Below are positions 17,342-27,446 of a stretch of DNA of 64,000 bases, piece after piece. A program made the translations under genes and the position numbers. Location of the stretch: positions 2,108,001-2,172,000 of the forward strand of contig NZ_CP063195.1 in the NCBI RefSeq assembly GCF_028609885.1, in the 5' to 3' direction. The notes under the pieces are model-generated. The model was not told the origin of the DNA. It searched no databases and worked only from the letters and a program-made list of their open reading frames with translations. Every line of letters starts with the position of its first letter. Within the stretch, counting starts at the first letter, position 1. Origin of the DNA: Corynebacterium jeikeium. GTDB taxonomy: Bacteria; Actinomycetota; Actinomycetes; Mycobacteriales; Mycobacteriaceae.

Positions 17342-17629
17342 TTAAGCGTTGAAAGCTGCTGCGTTGTCCACGTCGGTGGTATCGAAGTCACCGGCGTTGG
17401 CGCGGATGTTCTCCGCGATGCTCTGCAGTGCCTCGTTGAGCTTCCGCGCATTTTCATCCCAGCGCTCCATCAGCGAGTGGAAGGAGGTCTGTGCCTGCCC
17501 CTTCCAGCTGCCGGAAACGTCATCCACAACGCCACGCAGGCGGCTGAGCTCGCCCTGCACCTCGTCCTTCACACGGTCGACGTTGTTCGCCGCCTGGTTC
17601 ATCGTGCTGACATCTGTTTTAAAGCTCAT
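17342..17629 (-). CDS. esxB: WXG100 protein, EsxB-like
   Basis: A 95-residue WXG100 protein with the turn SGSWKGQAQTSF (WKG near residues 42-44) between two amphipathic helices, and a tail after the second helix where EsxB-type proteins carry the secretion signal. It lies 60 bases upstream of esxA on the same strand, so the two are expected to fold and leave the cell as a pair through EccC. Confidence 0.9.
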   Translation of the reverse strand: MSFKTDVSTMNQAANNVDRVKDEVQGELSRLRGVVDDVSGSWKGQAQTSFHSLMERWDENARKLNEALQSIAENIRANAGDFDTTDVDNAAAFNA

Positions 17630-17748
17630 GCTTTGAAATCCCCCTGTTTAATGCTTTGCAATCTGTCGATCATGCCGCCGGGTATCCCCTTGAAAACCCT
17701 GATTAAGGCGCCATCGTAAGAGTTATACTCGCCATCCTGCGAAAAGGT

Positions 17749-19089
17749 TCACGGCTTCCCCTGCTTCTCTGGCCGCGCTGTTTCCACAAACTCCTGGCAC
17801 ACCTTTTCCCGCTGCTCATTCCACTGCCTGTACTGGCAGCCCACCGAAATCTGGTGCCCGTCCACCAGCCGCACGTGCCACAGGGTCGTCGAACTTGGAT
17901 AGCTCTCCTCGTAACTCACCGGCTGGGTCGACACCACTGTCACCCCATCGTCGCCGCTGCTCACGTCGTTCAGCGCGCCGAGCATCGCCGCATCCATCTC
18001 CTCTTGTGTTTTCAGCGGAGTCTCCTTGGCCGCCACCAGTACGCGCATCCCCTTGTCGTCGCCGATGTATTCCTCCCGCGCTCGGGTTGCACTGCCTAAG
18101 TGCCACCCGTCCACATTCACGCTGATTGGTATGTCCGCACGTTTTGAACTCTGATCGGCTGTGGTCACGCCCCTCCTGTGCGGCTCGGGGAAGGGCTCAG
18201 TCAACTCCTCGTCGACCTCTTCTGACGCCGGTTCGTCTCCGACGGAATCCTCCGGCTCAACACTCGAGTCACCTTCCACACTCGCAGCGCTATCCGTGCC
18301 TTCCGCACTAGCCGTGTTCTCTGCTGCCTGCGAGTCGAACACCGTAAACGTCGCCACCAGCCCACCGATGATAAACAGCGCCAAGGCAGCCAACGCCGCG
18401 GGCAGCCTGCGGTTGTCTTTTCTTTCTTCCTTTTTTATTGACGCCCCCTCGTCCACCTCCTGCCACTCCTCCGCTTCCGCTACGGGTTCTGCTACCGCAG
18501 TGTCCGTATCTCGGTGGCGAACCGGTTCGGCAAAGTTCAGGTGTTCCAGTTCCTGCTGTGCCAGCGCGAGCTCGCTGGCCACCCGCAGCACCACGTCGTT
18601 ATCCACCAGCCGTGCGCGCACGCCCATGATCCGCAGATAGTGCACAACTTGCACCGCAAAGGAGCCGGTAACCAGTACGTCTACCTCTCGCAGTCCGATG
18701 CCCCAAGGAAACAGCTCGCGAGGTTCCGGCGGGTTCACCGCCGCTGCCTCCGGGTACTCCTGTCGTTGTTCTAGCACCTCGCTGACCATCTCAAAGAGCT
18801 CGGAGAGCCTGCCGAGACTCAGCCCCGAACGCTGGAACTCCACGTCGTCCATTGCGTCCGCTCTACTCGCGGCACCCGCTGCACTCGCAGTGCCCGCGGC
18901 ACCCGCGGCGCTATCGGCCCCCTCGTACTGCAAGTATCCCGGTCGTTGCATCTCGGCATCGCCAGTCACCACGAATCCTGTCGCCAGATCCGTCACCGTC
19001 ATGCCGCTGACCAGCACACCCGATTCCTGCAGCGCCAGCGCCTCGGCCAGCAGTCCCCGGGCGTCCCCAATTCTCTGATCTACCCTCAT
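17749..19089 (-). CDS. Type VII secretion-associated protein, Rv3446c-like
   Basis: A 446-residue protein with a cytoplasmic N-terminal domain (about 1-220), one membrane helix near residues 235-255 (AALAALALFIIGGLVATF), an acidic Ser/Glu linker, and an outside C-terminal domain (about 310-440) with DGWHLG and SVGCQYR that fits the type VII-associated family of Rv3446c. I use ATG 19089, which has GGTGGAG close upstream; GTG 19107 is possible. It follows eccC by 24 bases and is likely co-transcribed with it. The role is unknown even in mycobacteria; it may gate the ESX pore. Confidence 0.75.
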   Translation of the reverse strand: MRVDQRIGDARGLLAEALALQESGVLVSGMTVTDLATGFVVTGDAEMQRPGYLQYEGADSAAGAAGTASAAGAASRADAMDDVEFQRSGLSLGRLSELFEMVSEVLEQRQEYPEAAAVNPPEPRELFPWGIGLREVDVLVTGSFAVQVVHYLRIMGVRARLVDNDVVLRVASELALAQQELEHLNFAEPVRHRDTDTAVAEPVAEAEEWQEVDEGASIKKEERKDNRRLPAALAALALFIIGGLVATFTVFDSQAAENTASAEGTDSAASVEGDSSVEPEDSVGDEPASEEVDEELTEPFPEPHRRGVTTADQSSKRADIPISVNVDGWHLGSATRAREEYIGDDKGMRVLVAAKETPLKTQEEMDAAMLGALNDVSSGDDGVTVVSTQPVSYEESYPSSTTLWHVRLVDGHQISVGCQYRQWNEQREKVCQEFVETARPEKQGKP

Positions 19090-19113
19090 TTTCTCCACCC
19101 CACTCACTTATTC

Positions 19114-22100
19114 TCAGTTCTGTTCCGCCGCCTCGGCCACGTGCACCGTCCAGGTTTCTTTGTGCACATAGGCGGCGCGCCCCTGTGGGCGTCGTACTAA
19201 ACGAACCCCCGCGATCGGCCCGTCCTCGCGCGGCGCAGAGAACAGCAACCACGCGCTCTGGTCGCGCATAGCCTGTGTCAGCGGCTGGTAGGCAGCGCGG
19301 GCGAACTGCCCCGAACGGCGGCCAAGCACCAGGTGCAAACCGATGTCTGCGGCGTACGGCAACAGGGGAAGCAGCTGGTCGAGGCCGGGATCGGCATCCG
19401 CATCGTCGACCACCACGAATAGCTCCGGCCCGGACCACCAGGAGCGTTCCCGCAGCTGCTGCGGGGTCACGTCACTACCCGGAATTCGCTCCCGCAGCAT
19501 GGCAACCCACTCGGCAAGGTCCGCGCGGAAATCCTCCGGCACACGATAATCCGCAACCCCCAACAACCCGCGACGTGTGTCCGTGACCAGGAACTCCGGC
19601 GGCTCGCCGGTGTGGCTGCGAGTATCGGCAACGGACTGCATCACCGCGCGCAGGGCAGTCGTCACGCCACTGCCCGCTTGACCAATGGCCACCAGGTGCG
19701 GGAATGTCCCCCGATCCCAGCGGACCGGATCCAAGCGCGGGCCGCCAATGGCGAAGGCCTGCGGGTCGCCCAACTCCTGCCAACCGATGCGCTCCGGCAG
19801 CACCCGCATAGCCACCTCCGGCTCGCCGCGGCGGGCGCTTTCCATCCGCACATGTTCGACATCCTGCGCGGTGGAGTTGGCGAACTGCACGTGCTTTCCG
19901 CGGGGCGAGACACCCCGGCCAGGCACATCGGGCAGGGATTTCTGCGCATCGCGGAAGTGCGCATCCAACGGGGTCATCCGCAGTTCGACCTGGCCGGTCA
20001 GCACGTCCCGCAGCGAGGGGCGGAAGTTCCACCGCAGTGCTGTGACCACCACGTGCAGGCCGCGCTCCAGGCCGGTGGTGGCCAGGCGGATGAGGCGCTG
20101 TTCTTCCTCGCCCGCCCCACCGCTGGCCGTCCCCACCTGGTCCAGCCCGTCGATGATCAGCAGGCGCTGGCCTTCCGTCTGCTCCATCTCGTCGAACAGG
20201 CGAGCTAGCCCATCGGGTCCCACCACCGCCGCCACCTGCGGCAAACGCGCGAGATCCCGCAGGCCACCGCCCGGGTCGAAGATGTACACAGGCCAGCCCG
20301 GTGAGCTGAGAACCCACCCCAGCACCAGGCTGCGCACCGCCGTGGTCTTGCCTGTGCGCGGCTGGCCGACGATCGCCCAATGCTTACGGCGCAGGTCCAC
20401 ATCCATCGGCACCTGCAGCCCCTCGAAGGGCAGATCCTCCAGTCCGATGCGGGCCACGCCCGGCGCGCGGGGCTCCATGACCTCACTGGCGGGCAGGTCT
20501 TCCGGCAGCGGCGGCAGCCACACCGGGTTCTGGTTCGGCCCTTCTAGCCGGTCGATCACCATCTGCATGGTGGTGGTCTCCGCCTCCACGGTGGAGCCCA
20601 GCACCCGCACCAGTCGCTGGTCGCGGGGCAGTTCCGGGCCGGAGACATAAGCCGAGTGGAAGCGCACCTTGTCCCCGGCGGAAAGGATCGCCGCACCCGG
20701 GGTGGCGGGCAGCTCGTAGGCCTCGGTGGTGCCGATCAGCGCGCGGGATTCGGAAGCAGAGAACGTGCGCAGGGCAATGCGGTAGCTCAGGTGGGATTCC
20801 AAGCCGCGCAGGCGCCCCTCCTCCAGGCGCTGCGTGGCCAGCAGCAGGTGCATTCGCAGGCTGCGCCCCAGCCGCCCGATCGCGGCGAAAACCTCGGCGA
20901 ACTCGGGCCGGGCGTGCAACAGCTCGGAGAACTCGTCCACCACGATAAACAGCGCAGGCATCTGGCCCGGGTAGGCGCGGTTGTATTCGGCCGCCGTGGT
21001 CAGGCCTGCGGCGCGGAGTTTTTCTTGACGCCGATGCATCTCCCCCAACAAACTATCCTGCATTCGGTCGACCAGCCCCGCCTCCTCAGCCAGGTTGGTG
21101 ATCAGCGCAGACGTGTGGGGCAGCCGATCCATACCCAGGAAGCTGGCGCCGCCCTTGAAGTCCACGAGCACGAAGTTCAGCTCCTCCGGGCTGTGCTGGT
21201 GGGCGAAGCTGATCACCACGCTTTTCAACAGTTCCGACTTCCCGCTACCTGTCGCGCCCACACACAAACCATGCGGGCCGATGCCTCCCAGGGCGGATTC
21301 CTTGATGTCCAGGTAGACCGGCGCGCCAGAAAAGCCGATGGGCGCACGCAGGTCCCCGCCCGGTAATTCCAGCAGTGACGTGCTGGATTTCACGGTGGAC
21401 CTGGCGCGGCAAATCTGCGCCAGCTCCACCGCGCTGAGCTGGTCGGCCACTCCGAAGGGCACCCAGCCGTCGACGGTCCAGGCGCTCAGCAGGCACCCGC
21501 CGGCGGCATCGTCCACCTGCAGCAACAGGCCATGCCCTTTGGCATTTTCCACCCACTCGTCGCTCGGGTCAGTAACCACTGCGCCGGCGACCACGGGGCT
21601 TTGTCCCGTGCAGAAGTGCACCTTGCGCGGCCCGTCGTGCGGCAACCACTCCTCGAAAGGCCCGGTGATCCCGATGATGTCCGGGTCCTGCATCGCCAGT
21701 TGCGCCTGCATGGCACGTGCCAGGCCAGCAGCCCCGTCGCCGAGCAGCACGATGCAGTGGAAGCTGGCCAGCTCCACGGACACTGGGGCTTCGATGGTGG
21801 CGTAGCGCAGCGCAACCTCCCGCAGGCTCATGGCGCTGACCGGCTCCAGGTCCTCCGGCGGGGCGTTCACCGGCACTTCCAGCGGATCGTCCGGGGTCTG
21901 CACTGCGGTGCCGATGCGCACCACGCCCGGCTCGGCGGTCACGTCGGTGCCGGTGTGCACATGCGTCCACAACGCTTGCGGGTGCGGGTGGGCCGCCAGC
22001 ATGCCCTGCAGCTGCTCGTCGTGGCTGCGCTGCACGCTATCTTTCAGCGCGTCGATATGCCGGTGGAACGAGCGCCGTGTCTCGTCCACATTCGCCCCCG

Positions 22101-22290
22101 GTTGGAACATCATCGCCATACTGCCCAGCATCATCAGCGGAAAGATGAAGCTGATCGGGTTGCGCCCCGATCCGGAAAGCACCATGGCGGCGACCATGCC
22201 CACCACCGCGATCAGCATCACGGCGGGCATCAGCAGCCTGATGAACGGTTGTTTGTCTTTCGGCAGCGTCGGCGGCGCCTGTGTTTGCAT
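19114..22290 (-). CDS. eccC: ESX ATPase EccC (FtsK/SpoIIIE type)
   Basis: A 1058-residue motor of the type VII system that binds Esx substrates and drives export. The start at ATG 22290 has GGGGGA about 8 bases upstream. Two membrane helices lie near residues 20-65. There are three ATPase units: Walker A GATGSGKSE near residue 347, GQPRTGKTT near 643, and a third that reads GQAGSGVTT near 870, where the essential Lys is Val. Weak second and third sites are known in EccC proteins. EccCa and EccCb are in one chain here. Its divergent partner is eccD, across a 231-base gap. Confidence 0.95.
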   Translation of the reverse strand: MQTQAPPTLPKDKQPFIRLLMPAVMLIAVVGMVAAMVLSGSGRNPISFIFPLMMLGSMAMMFQPGANVDETRRSFHRHIDALKDSVQRSHDEQLQGMLAAHPHPQALWTHVHTGTDVTAEPGVVRIGTAVQTPDDPLEVPVNAPPEDLEPVSAMSLREVALRYATIEAPVSVELASFHCIVLLGDGAAGLARAMQAQLAMQDPDIIGITGPFEEWLPHDGPRKVHFCTGQSPVVAGAVVTDPSDEWVENAKGHGLLLQVDDAAGGCLLSAWTVDGWVPFGVADQLSAVELAQICRARSTVKSSTSLLELPGGDLRAPIGFSGAPVYLDIKESALGGIGPHGLCVGATGSGKSELLKSVVISFAHQHSPEELNFVLVDFKGGASFLGMDRLPHTSALITNLAEEAGLVDRMQDSLLGEMHRRQEKLRAAGLTTAAEYNRAYPGQMPALFIVVDEFSELLHARPEFAEVFAAIGRLGRSLRMHLLLATQRLEEGRLRGLESHLSYRIALRTFSASESRALIGTTEAYELPATPGAAILSAGDKVRFHSAYVSGPELPRDQRLVRVLGSTVEAETTTMQMVIDRLEGPNQNPVWLPPLPEDLPASEVMEPRAPGVARIGLEDLPFEGLQVPMDVDLRRKHWAIVGQPRTGKTTAVRSLVLGWVLSSPGWPVYIFDPGGGLRDLARLPQVAAVVGPDGLARLFDEMEQTEGQRLLIIDGLDQVGTASGGAGEEEQRLIRLATTGLERGLHVVVTALRWNFRPSLRDVLTGQVELRMTPLDAHFRDAQKSLPDVPGRGVSPRGKHVQFANSTAQDVEHVRMESARRGEPEVAMRVLPERIGWQELGDPQAFAIGGPRLDPVRWDRGTFPHLVAIGQAGSGVTTALRAVMQSVADTRSHTGEPPEFLVTDTRRGLLGVADYRVPEDFRADLAEWVAMLRERIPGSDVTPQQLRERSWWSGPELFVVVDDADADPGLDQLLPLLPYAADIGLHLVLGRRSGQFARAAYQPLTQAMRDQSAWLLFSAPREDGPIAGVRLVRRPQGRAAYVHKETWTVHVAEAAEQN

Positions 22291-22521
22291 GCTAAAAATC
22301 CCCCGGTTACCTGCTAGTCCCCAACTAATCCCCATCCAACCCCCTGGATGTGGTTTTTGATTCTAAACCTTCCCCGGACAGCCCGCAGGGCAAGCGAGCT
22401 CGCCTCGCCTGGGTTACTATCTGTGCCGTGTAATAAACACCGGCGGGATCCAAAGGGGGGATCCTCGCTGCAGATTCAATTGGGCACGGCCTAAACGTGC
22501 ACCGCCAGGGGGATTTTTACT

Positions 22522-23673
22522 GTGCTAGCTCTCAGCATTTCCGTGCCCGCGAAGGGCACCACTATCAACGCTGCAATCGCCGACCATGTGCCCGTCGCGG
22601 AGCTCATACCGCACCTCGTGGACGCGGAGCCGGGGGAACACTGGACCCTCCACCGGGCGGTCGGTCAGGTCCAGCCCCAACACACCCTGGCGGAGGCAGG
22701 GGTGCGCCCCGGCGAGTCGCTGACCTTGCAGATCGCCACCGTTCCCGCCCCGCCGGCCGAGGCTGTCGAGGAGCTCTCCGGCCCTATCCCCGCCAGCCCT
22801 GCTGCCTGGATCGCCGCAGCCATCGTTGCGCTGTTCAGCCTGCAGGCCGCTCCCGCGTGGCACCCTTTGGATAATCAGCTGGTTGGAGCTGGGGGCGTCC
22901 TTAACCTCAACCATTCGGCAGACACCGCAACGATCGTGGCAACGGCGGTAGCATCCCTGGCTGCGGCGGCAGCTTCGCTGCATCACCGCAACTTCACCTA
23001 CCTAGCCGCGATCCTCGGTTTCGGGCTGGGGCTGCACGTGAATGTGCTGTGCGCGTGCTTTGTGGCGGCGCTCATGGTGTGGCGCAGCGGCCCGGCGCGG
23101 ATTGTTACGGCCACGTGGGTGGCGTTCGCGGCGGTGAATTTCTGGCCGGGGGTTACGCTGCTGCTGGCGATGTTCGCACTGGCCTATTCGGGGCAGATTG
23201 CGATCGGGCTGGCGGGCATTAAGTTGCCGAAGGTGCCCGCGACTGGTGTGTTTACTCAGCCGACGACTACCCCCGCGGGCCAGGTGGTGGAGGTGCACTC
23301 TGCCCTGGTTGTGGCAATCGTGGCGGTGCTGGGTGCGTGCGTGTACCAGCTGGCGCCGTGGGGTGAGCCGCTGAGTCTGTGGCGAGCGGCGCTGCTGGTG
23401 TTGGTGGCCGTGCTGGGCGTGAGCGCGCGCAGCACCCGGCCGGTTCATTCGGTGGCGCTGGCGGTGTTGTCCGCCACAACGATTCTGTGGCTGGCGTTGC
23501 ACGAACCCTGGGGTGCGGCGTGCCTGGTGCTGGTTGGCCTGCCGGCGGTGCGCGTGCAGTCGCCGATGTTGGGGCGGGTGATCGACATGGTGGAGGCCGT
23601 CGCGTTCTGTCTGGCCATCCCCCTGGCGCTGCAGACCACGGGGATCTTCGAGGCGATTCGGGGCATCGGCTGA
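22522..23673 (+). CDS. eccD: ESX membrane channel subunit EccD
   Basis: A 383-residue integral membrane protein. Residues about 1-80 form a ubiquitin-like domain; the rest holds about ten hydrophobic helices (for example ASPAAWIAAAIVALFSL). EccD builds the inner-membrane pore of type VII systems. It is shorter than the mycobacterial proteins (about 500 residues). Start GTG 22522 has GGGGGA 8-9 bases upstream. Its stop overlaps the mycP start (TGATG). Confidence 0.88.
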   Translation: MLALSISVPAKGTTINAAIADHVPVAELIPHLVDAEPGEHWTLHRAVGQVQPQHTLAEAGVRPGESLTLQIATVPAPPAEAVEELSGPIPASPAAWIAAAIVALFSLQAAPAWHPLDNQLVGAGGVLNLNHSADTATIVATAVASLAAAAASLHHRNFTYLAAILGFGLGLHVNVLCACFVAALMVWRSGPARIVTATWVAFAAVNFWPGVTLLLAMFALAYSGQIAIGLAGIKLPKVPATGVFTQPTTTPAGQVVEVHSALVVAIVAVLGACVYQLAPWGEPLSLWRAALLVLVAVLGVSARSTRPVHSVALAVLSATTILWLALHEPWGAACLVLVGLPAVRVQSPMLGRVIDMVEAVAFCLAIPLALQTTGIFEAIRGIG

Positions 23674-24854
23674 TGATCATCCAGGATTCCTCGCCACACG
23701 GGAACTGCCAGGAAGGCACCGTTGCGGCGCCCGGTACCGTGCCTTTGCCGGATATTGACGCCCCCTCGTACCCAGCGCTACACGCCCTGTCCCGGGGCCA
23801 GGACGTGGACGTGGCTGTGATTGATACGGGCTCCGCCGGGCCGGGCGTGGTGGGCGACCGTGATTTTTGCATTCTGCACGGATCCGTAGTGACCAGCGTG
23901 CTGCGAGCGATAGCGCCGGAAGCCAAGGTTCATTCGTTTAGGCATAACGCGGTTGCCTCCCGAGCTGAGGGCACGGTGGAGGATCTGGTTCGCGCAATCG
24001 ACCGGGCTCTGAAGGCACGGGTGAAGGTCATCAACATTTCGATGGTGGCCTGCGAGGATACGGCGGAGCTACGCGAGGCTATCGGCCGGGCAGAGAAGGC
24101 CGGAGTGCTGGTGGTGGCTTCCACAGGCAACACGGGGCAGTGCCCGGAGGGCGCGCCAACGTTTCCTTCCAGTCTGGATCCCGTGCTGGCAGTGGGCGCA
24201 GTGGCGCCGCGAAAGCAGGAGCTGGCGGGTGGCATCGGCACTGGTGCGGACGCTAATACGCAGAAGGCAAACTCTGCCGACCAGGGGCGCGTGCCCGCGC
24301 AGTACAGCGCGCCGACGCACTGGGTGGACGTATACGCACCCGGCGGGCCAGTCGAGGGGCAGGTCGAGGTGCGTGGGAAGGTGCACACCATCATCGGCAG
24401 TCCCGATCCTTTCGAAGGCACCAGCTTCGCCGCGCCAGTCGTTTCCGGGACGGCGGCGTTGGTCTGGCAGATCGTCCCACACCTCAGCGTGCAGGAGGTC
24501 CGCGAGCTGCTGACCACCACTGCCACCCCTGGTGCGAGCGGACCGGGTCTGGGAAAGCAAATGCTGGTGATAAATCCCGCCGCTGCCGTGGATAAGGCTC
24601 TCGACCTGCGGGATGCGAGGGCGAGCGATAGCGGCGTCGCCAGCGGTGGCAATGCCAGCGATGGCACAGCTGACGCACGCTACGAGCTACAGACCGTCAC
24701 CACTCAGCCTCACCAGTCGGAGGCTGCGAACTACTCCGTGCCGGTCGTGCTTTCCCTGGTGCTGGCGCTGGGCATCATCGCCACGGTCGTCTGCCGGGCT
24801 TTCTCCGCAGACAGCAAACCGCCGTCCGGCAGTGAGGCCACGCGGGCGAACTGA
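23673..24854 (+). CDS. mycP: Mycosin, subtilisin-like ESX protease
   Basis: A 393-residue serine protease that stabilises the ESX complex and trims substrates. The triad is visible: Asp51 in VIDTG, His69 in ILHGSVVTS, and Ser251 in GTSFAAP. One C-terminal membrane helix (SVPVVLSLVLALGIIATVV) anchors it. Unlike known mycosins it has no hydrophobic signal peptide: the N-terminus is MIIQDSSPHGNCQEG. Start ATG overlaps the eccD stop by one base. Its last 124 bases overlap the 3' end of eccB on the other strand. Confidence 0.9.
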   Translation: MIIQDSSPHGNCQEGTVAAPGTVPLPDIDAPSYPALHALSRGQDVDVAVIDTGSAGPGVVGDRDFCILHGSVVTSVLRAIAPEAKVHSFRHNAVASRAEGTVEDLVRAIDRALKARVKVINISMVACEDTAELREAIGRAEKAGVLVVASTGNTGQCPEGAPTFPSSLDPVLAVGAVAPRKQELAGGIGTGADANTQKANSADQGRVPAQYSAPTHWVDVYAPGGPVEGQVEVRGKVHTIIGSPDPFEGTSFAAPVVSGTAALVWQIVPHLSVQEVRELLTTTATPGASGPGLGKQMLVINPAAAVDKALDLRDARASDSGVASGGNASDGTADARYELQTVTTQPHQSEAANYSVPVVLSLVLALGIIATVVCRAFSADSKPPSGSEATRAN

Positions 24855-26026
24855 ACCTCGTGTTCCGAGGTGAACCCCAGGGCGCGCAGTTCGGCTTGGC
24901 TTCCCACGGAGTAGCGCACGCCGTTATCACTGACCAGCAAATATCCGCGCTCCGTCTTCAGAGCCGAAGTGCCCCGCGGTCCGTAGAAGGCGGTTGGTTC
25001 GTCGGCCGCCAGCACGGCGCTGATTCCGGCTGAGTCCGCGCCTGTGCCATCCTTCCCTGCGCCGCTGCCAGCTGCGGCACCATCCTCCGGCTCCGCCAAA
25101 CCCTTTGGCCCCGCGCATACCATCTGCGGCTGCGCCCACACCACGGGCTGCTCGTTGTCGAACTCCGGGATTCCCGCCAACACGTCCACGCTCGGCTGGC
25201 GCATCACATCCGCCAGCGGTGCCTCCACCGGCGGCACGGGGCTGCTGGCCAGGGCAAAGTCGCGCCGCGAACCTTTGACCTCCCCCACGCCCGCTCGGTC
25301 CACCAGAAACGCCCGGTCGCCAGAAGTGATTACCCTGCCCGCCACGTCGAAAGGCGCGGGCATCTTCGTCTTCCCCGCCGGCATCGCAATGTCGGGGCTG
25401 CGGCGGAATTGCTGGACCAACCCATCGCTGGCGGGCACCGCCTCCGTGCCGAAAGCCCGGGCTGCATCTGGGGTTATGCGGGCGCGAGTGGTGGCGTCGA
25501 TAAGCCAATAACCCGAAGGTGCGGCCAGCAGAGCGTGGCGGTGCTCCTTGATGTGCTCGACGGCCACGACCGTGCCCACGCCACCGTCCGCACGGTCGCA
25601 GTACAACCACTCGCGGTCCGGCGCGGCAGAAAGCGCCGGCACCTGCGGAATGCCAATCGGCTGGCCCAACGGAACCTGGGACAGCTGCTCGGCGGTGGTC
25701 TTCTGTACCTCTACGGGTTGTTGCAGAATCAGCCGCGCGGAGGCAACGTTGGTGATCGGATGATAGGAATCCTCCAGGCGCAGGTGCAGCGTCCCGGTTT
25801 CGTCGGCCACCAGGTCGGCCCCGTCCAGGCTCGGCTGTGGGCGCAGTAGCCCCAGCATCACCGCTCCCCCGGCGATCAGCAGACTCAGCAGCACACCGAC
25901 GACCAGCGCCCGCCGTTGGCTGCGGAGTGGATCGTGGGCCATCCGCGGATCCCCAATAACCAGCGCCAGCTCGAGCCTGCGCAGCAGAAAGTTGAATCCA
26001 GATACTTGTATCCCCGTTGTGCGCAT
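24731..26026 (-). CDS. eccB: ESX membrane protein EccB
   Basis: A 431-residue periplasmic subunit anchored by one N-terminal helix. The N-terminus MRTTGIQVSGFNFLLRRLEL and MAHDPLRSQRRALVVGVLLS are the EccB signature, which fixes the start at ATG 26026 rather than upstream. The helix spans about residues 35-60 and is followed by the repeat domain. The gene converges with mycP; its last 124 bases overlap mycP. The end LPDGGLLSAEKARQT still fits EccB, so both frames are real. It diverges from eccE. Confidence 0.92.
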   Translation of the reverse strand: MRTTGIQVSGFNFLLRRLELALVIGDPRMAHDPLRSQRRALVVGVLLSLLIAGGAVMLGLLRPQPSLDGADLVADETGTLHLRLEDSYHPITNVASARLILQQPVEVQKTTAEQLSQVPLGQPIGIPQVPALSAAPDREWLYCDRADGGVGTVVAVEHIKEHRHALLAAPSGYWLIDATTRARITPDAARAFGTEAVPASDGLVQQFRRSPDIAMPAGKTKMPAPFDVAGRVITSGDRAFLVDRAGVGEVKGSRRDFALASSPVPPVEAPLADVMRQPSVDVLAGIPEFDNEQPVVWAQPQMVCAGPKGLAEPEDGAAAGSGAGKDGTGADSAGISAVLAADEPTAFYGPRGTSALKTERGYLLVSDNGVRYSVGSQAELRALGFTSEHEVQFARVASLPDGGLLSAEKARQTTVAMMPSASTRESTTGTE

Positions 26027-26093
26027 GGTGACTGCGCTCCCCCTTTGTCGTGTTTTGCTATTTCTAGCCCCCGCTAGCGCGCTTAAGTATTTC

Positions 26094-27446
26094 ATGGTTG
26101 AATTGCGGGCGCGAGGCGAACTTCGCATTCGGGGGAATTTCATACTTTGGGGGATGGGAATAATGGGTTCAGTGGCACTTTTTGCTGCCGAGACTGCTGA
26201 CGCTAGGCATACCGCCTGGTGGGCATGGGTTTTATGCGGTTTGGTGGCGATCGGGTGCATTGTGGCGGGCTGGTTCGCCTTCGCTCGCAGCCGCGCCACC
26301 ACGGATCAGGGCACGCGCTGGTTCCGTCTGCTCTGTGTGCACGACAGGTTGTGGGGCGAGCCGTCGTCGCGGCGGATTTCTACCGACCGGTTGGCCGGTG
26401 GTTTGGGTCTTTCTCTTATGGACGCCACCCTCTCCACCGCAACCGTCCCCACCAAGCCTTTCGGCCGCGGCTGGTTGGGAGATTCCTCTGCCACGCTGGT
26501 GGGCGTACCGGAGCACGCGGCGGCGCGGATGCCTTTTGCCGCCAGCGGTTGTGGGGTGTGGGCTCTGCCTGCGGAGGCTCCGCCGGTGGGCGCGGAGGTA
26601 GCCGGGCTGGCAGAGCAGCTGAGCGTTCCGGCTGCGCCGGGCTGGTTTATCGGGCTGACAGACGCGGGCGAATCCATGCTGGTACATCCCATTCCCGGCG
26701 CGACTTTTGCGGTGTTTGGGACGAGTGCACAACTGCGCGCCCTGGAGGGGTCGATGAATTGGCCGGAAGAGCTTTTCGATCTGCGCAGATTCAACTGTGG
26801 TGTTGGCCAGGCAGCCGACCCAGGGGAAACAGCGCACGTGCCGAATGCGTCGGATATGACGGAACAGCTGGGTCCGGCGGATCCGACAGATCCAGTTTCA
26901 AGCAATGCGGGCACGAAAACTCGAGTTCTGTTCGTGGAGATTCCCGCAGCCGTTCGCGGTTCACGTCATGGGAGCGTGGGCTTCGCAGCTGCGGAAGGAG
27001 TGCTTGCCCGGGGCCGTGAGCGCTTGCAACTGCTGGGATGCCCCACGGTGGACGTATATATCGCAGTTCCGCCGGTTGGCACGGGCACCATCCTGGCCCA
27101 CGGAGATCACCGGGAGTACTTCAATTTCTTCGCCGTCACGGCACCTGCGCCAAAGTCTGCACCGCAGCCGGTGCCAAAGCCAGCACCACAGCCGGTGCCG
27201 CAGAATGCGGCGGTAGCAGCTGTAGCTTCCACGGCGGGCGCGCCTGCCATTTCAAGGCGTCCAAAGCATCGCCGCGCGAGGGCGAATGCTCACAAGCACC
27301 GCTTCCCTCACGGAGCGGTGTCTGGTCCTGCGGCCGGTCCCGCATCTACTGCGGCTGCTTCCGCCGACCCACTCCCGCTGCCCACCGGCGAGCGCTTGGC
27401 GCGGGTCGTCAGTGCGCGCTCCGCCAGCTCTTCGTCGGCCGGGTAA
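26094..27446 (+). CDS. eccE: ESX membrane protein EccE-like
   Basis: About 450 residues. Two N-terminal membrane helices end in [20 protein letters not shown], which resembles the AWW-containing helix of EccE; the remainder is a soluble domain, then a Pro/Ala-rich tail ([18 protein letters not shown] near 360-380). The start is uncertain: ATG 26094 is used; 26154 or 26163 are possible. Its last 139 bases overlap the 3' end of truA. It completes the EccB/C/D/E/MycP set. Confidence 0.72.
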   Translation: MVELRARGELRIRGNFILWGMGIMGSVALFAAETADARHTAWWAWVLCGLVAIGCIVAGWFAFARSRATTDQGTRWFRLLCVHDRLWGEPSSRRISTDRLAGGLGLSLMDATLSTATVPTKPFGRGWLGDSSATLVGVPEHAAARMPFAASGCGVWALPAEAPPVGAEVAGLAEQLSVPAAPGWFIGLTDAGESMLVHPIPGATFAVFGTSAQLRALEGSMNWPEELFDLRRFNCGVGQAADPGETAHVPNASDMTEQLGPADPTDPVSSNAGTKTRVLFVEIPAAVRGSRHGSVGFAAAEGVLARGRERLQLLGCPTVDVYIAVPPVGTGTILAHGDHREYFNFFAVTAPAPKSAPQPVPKPAPQPVPQNAAVAAVASTAGAPAISRRPKHRRARANAHKHRFPHGAVSGPAAGPASTAAASADPLPLPTGERLARVVSARSASSSSAG

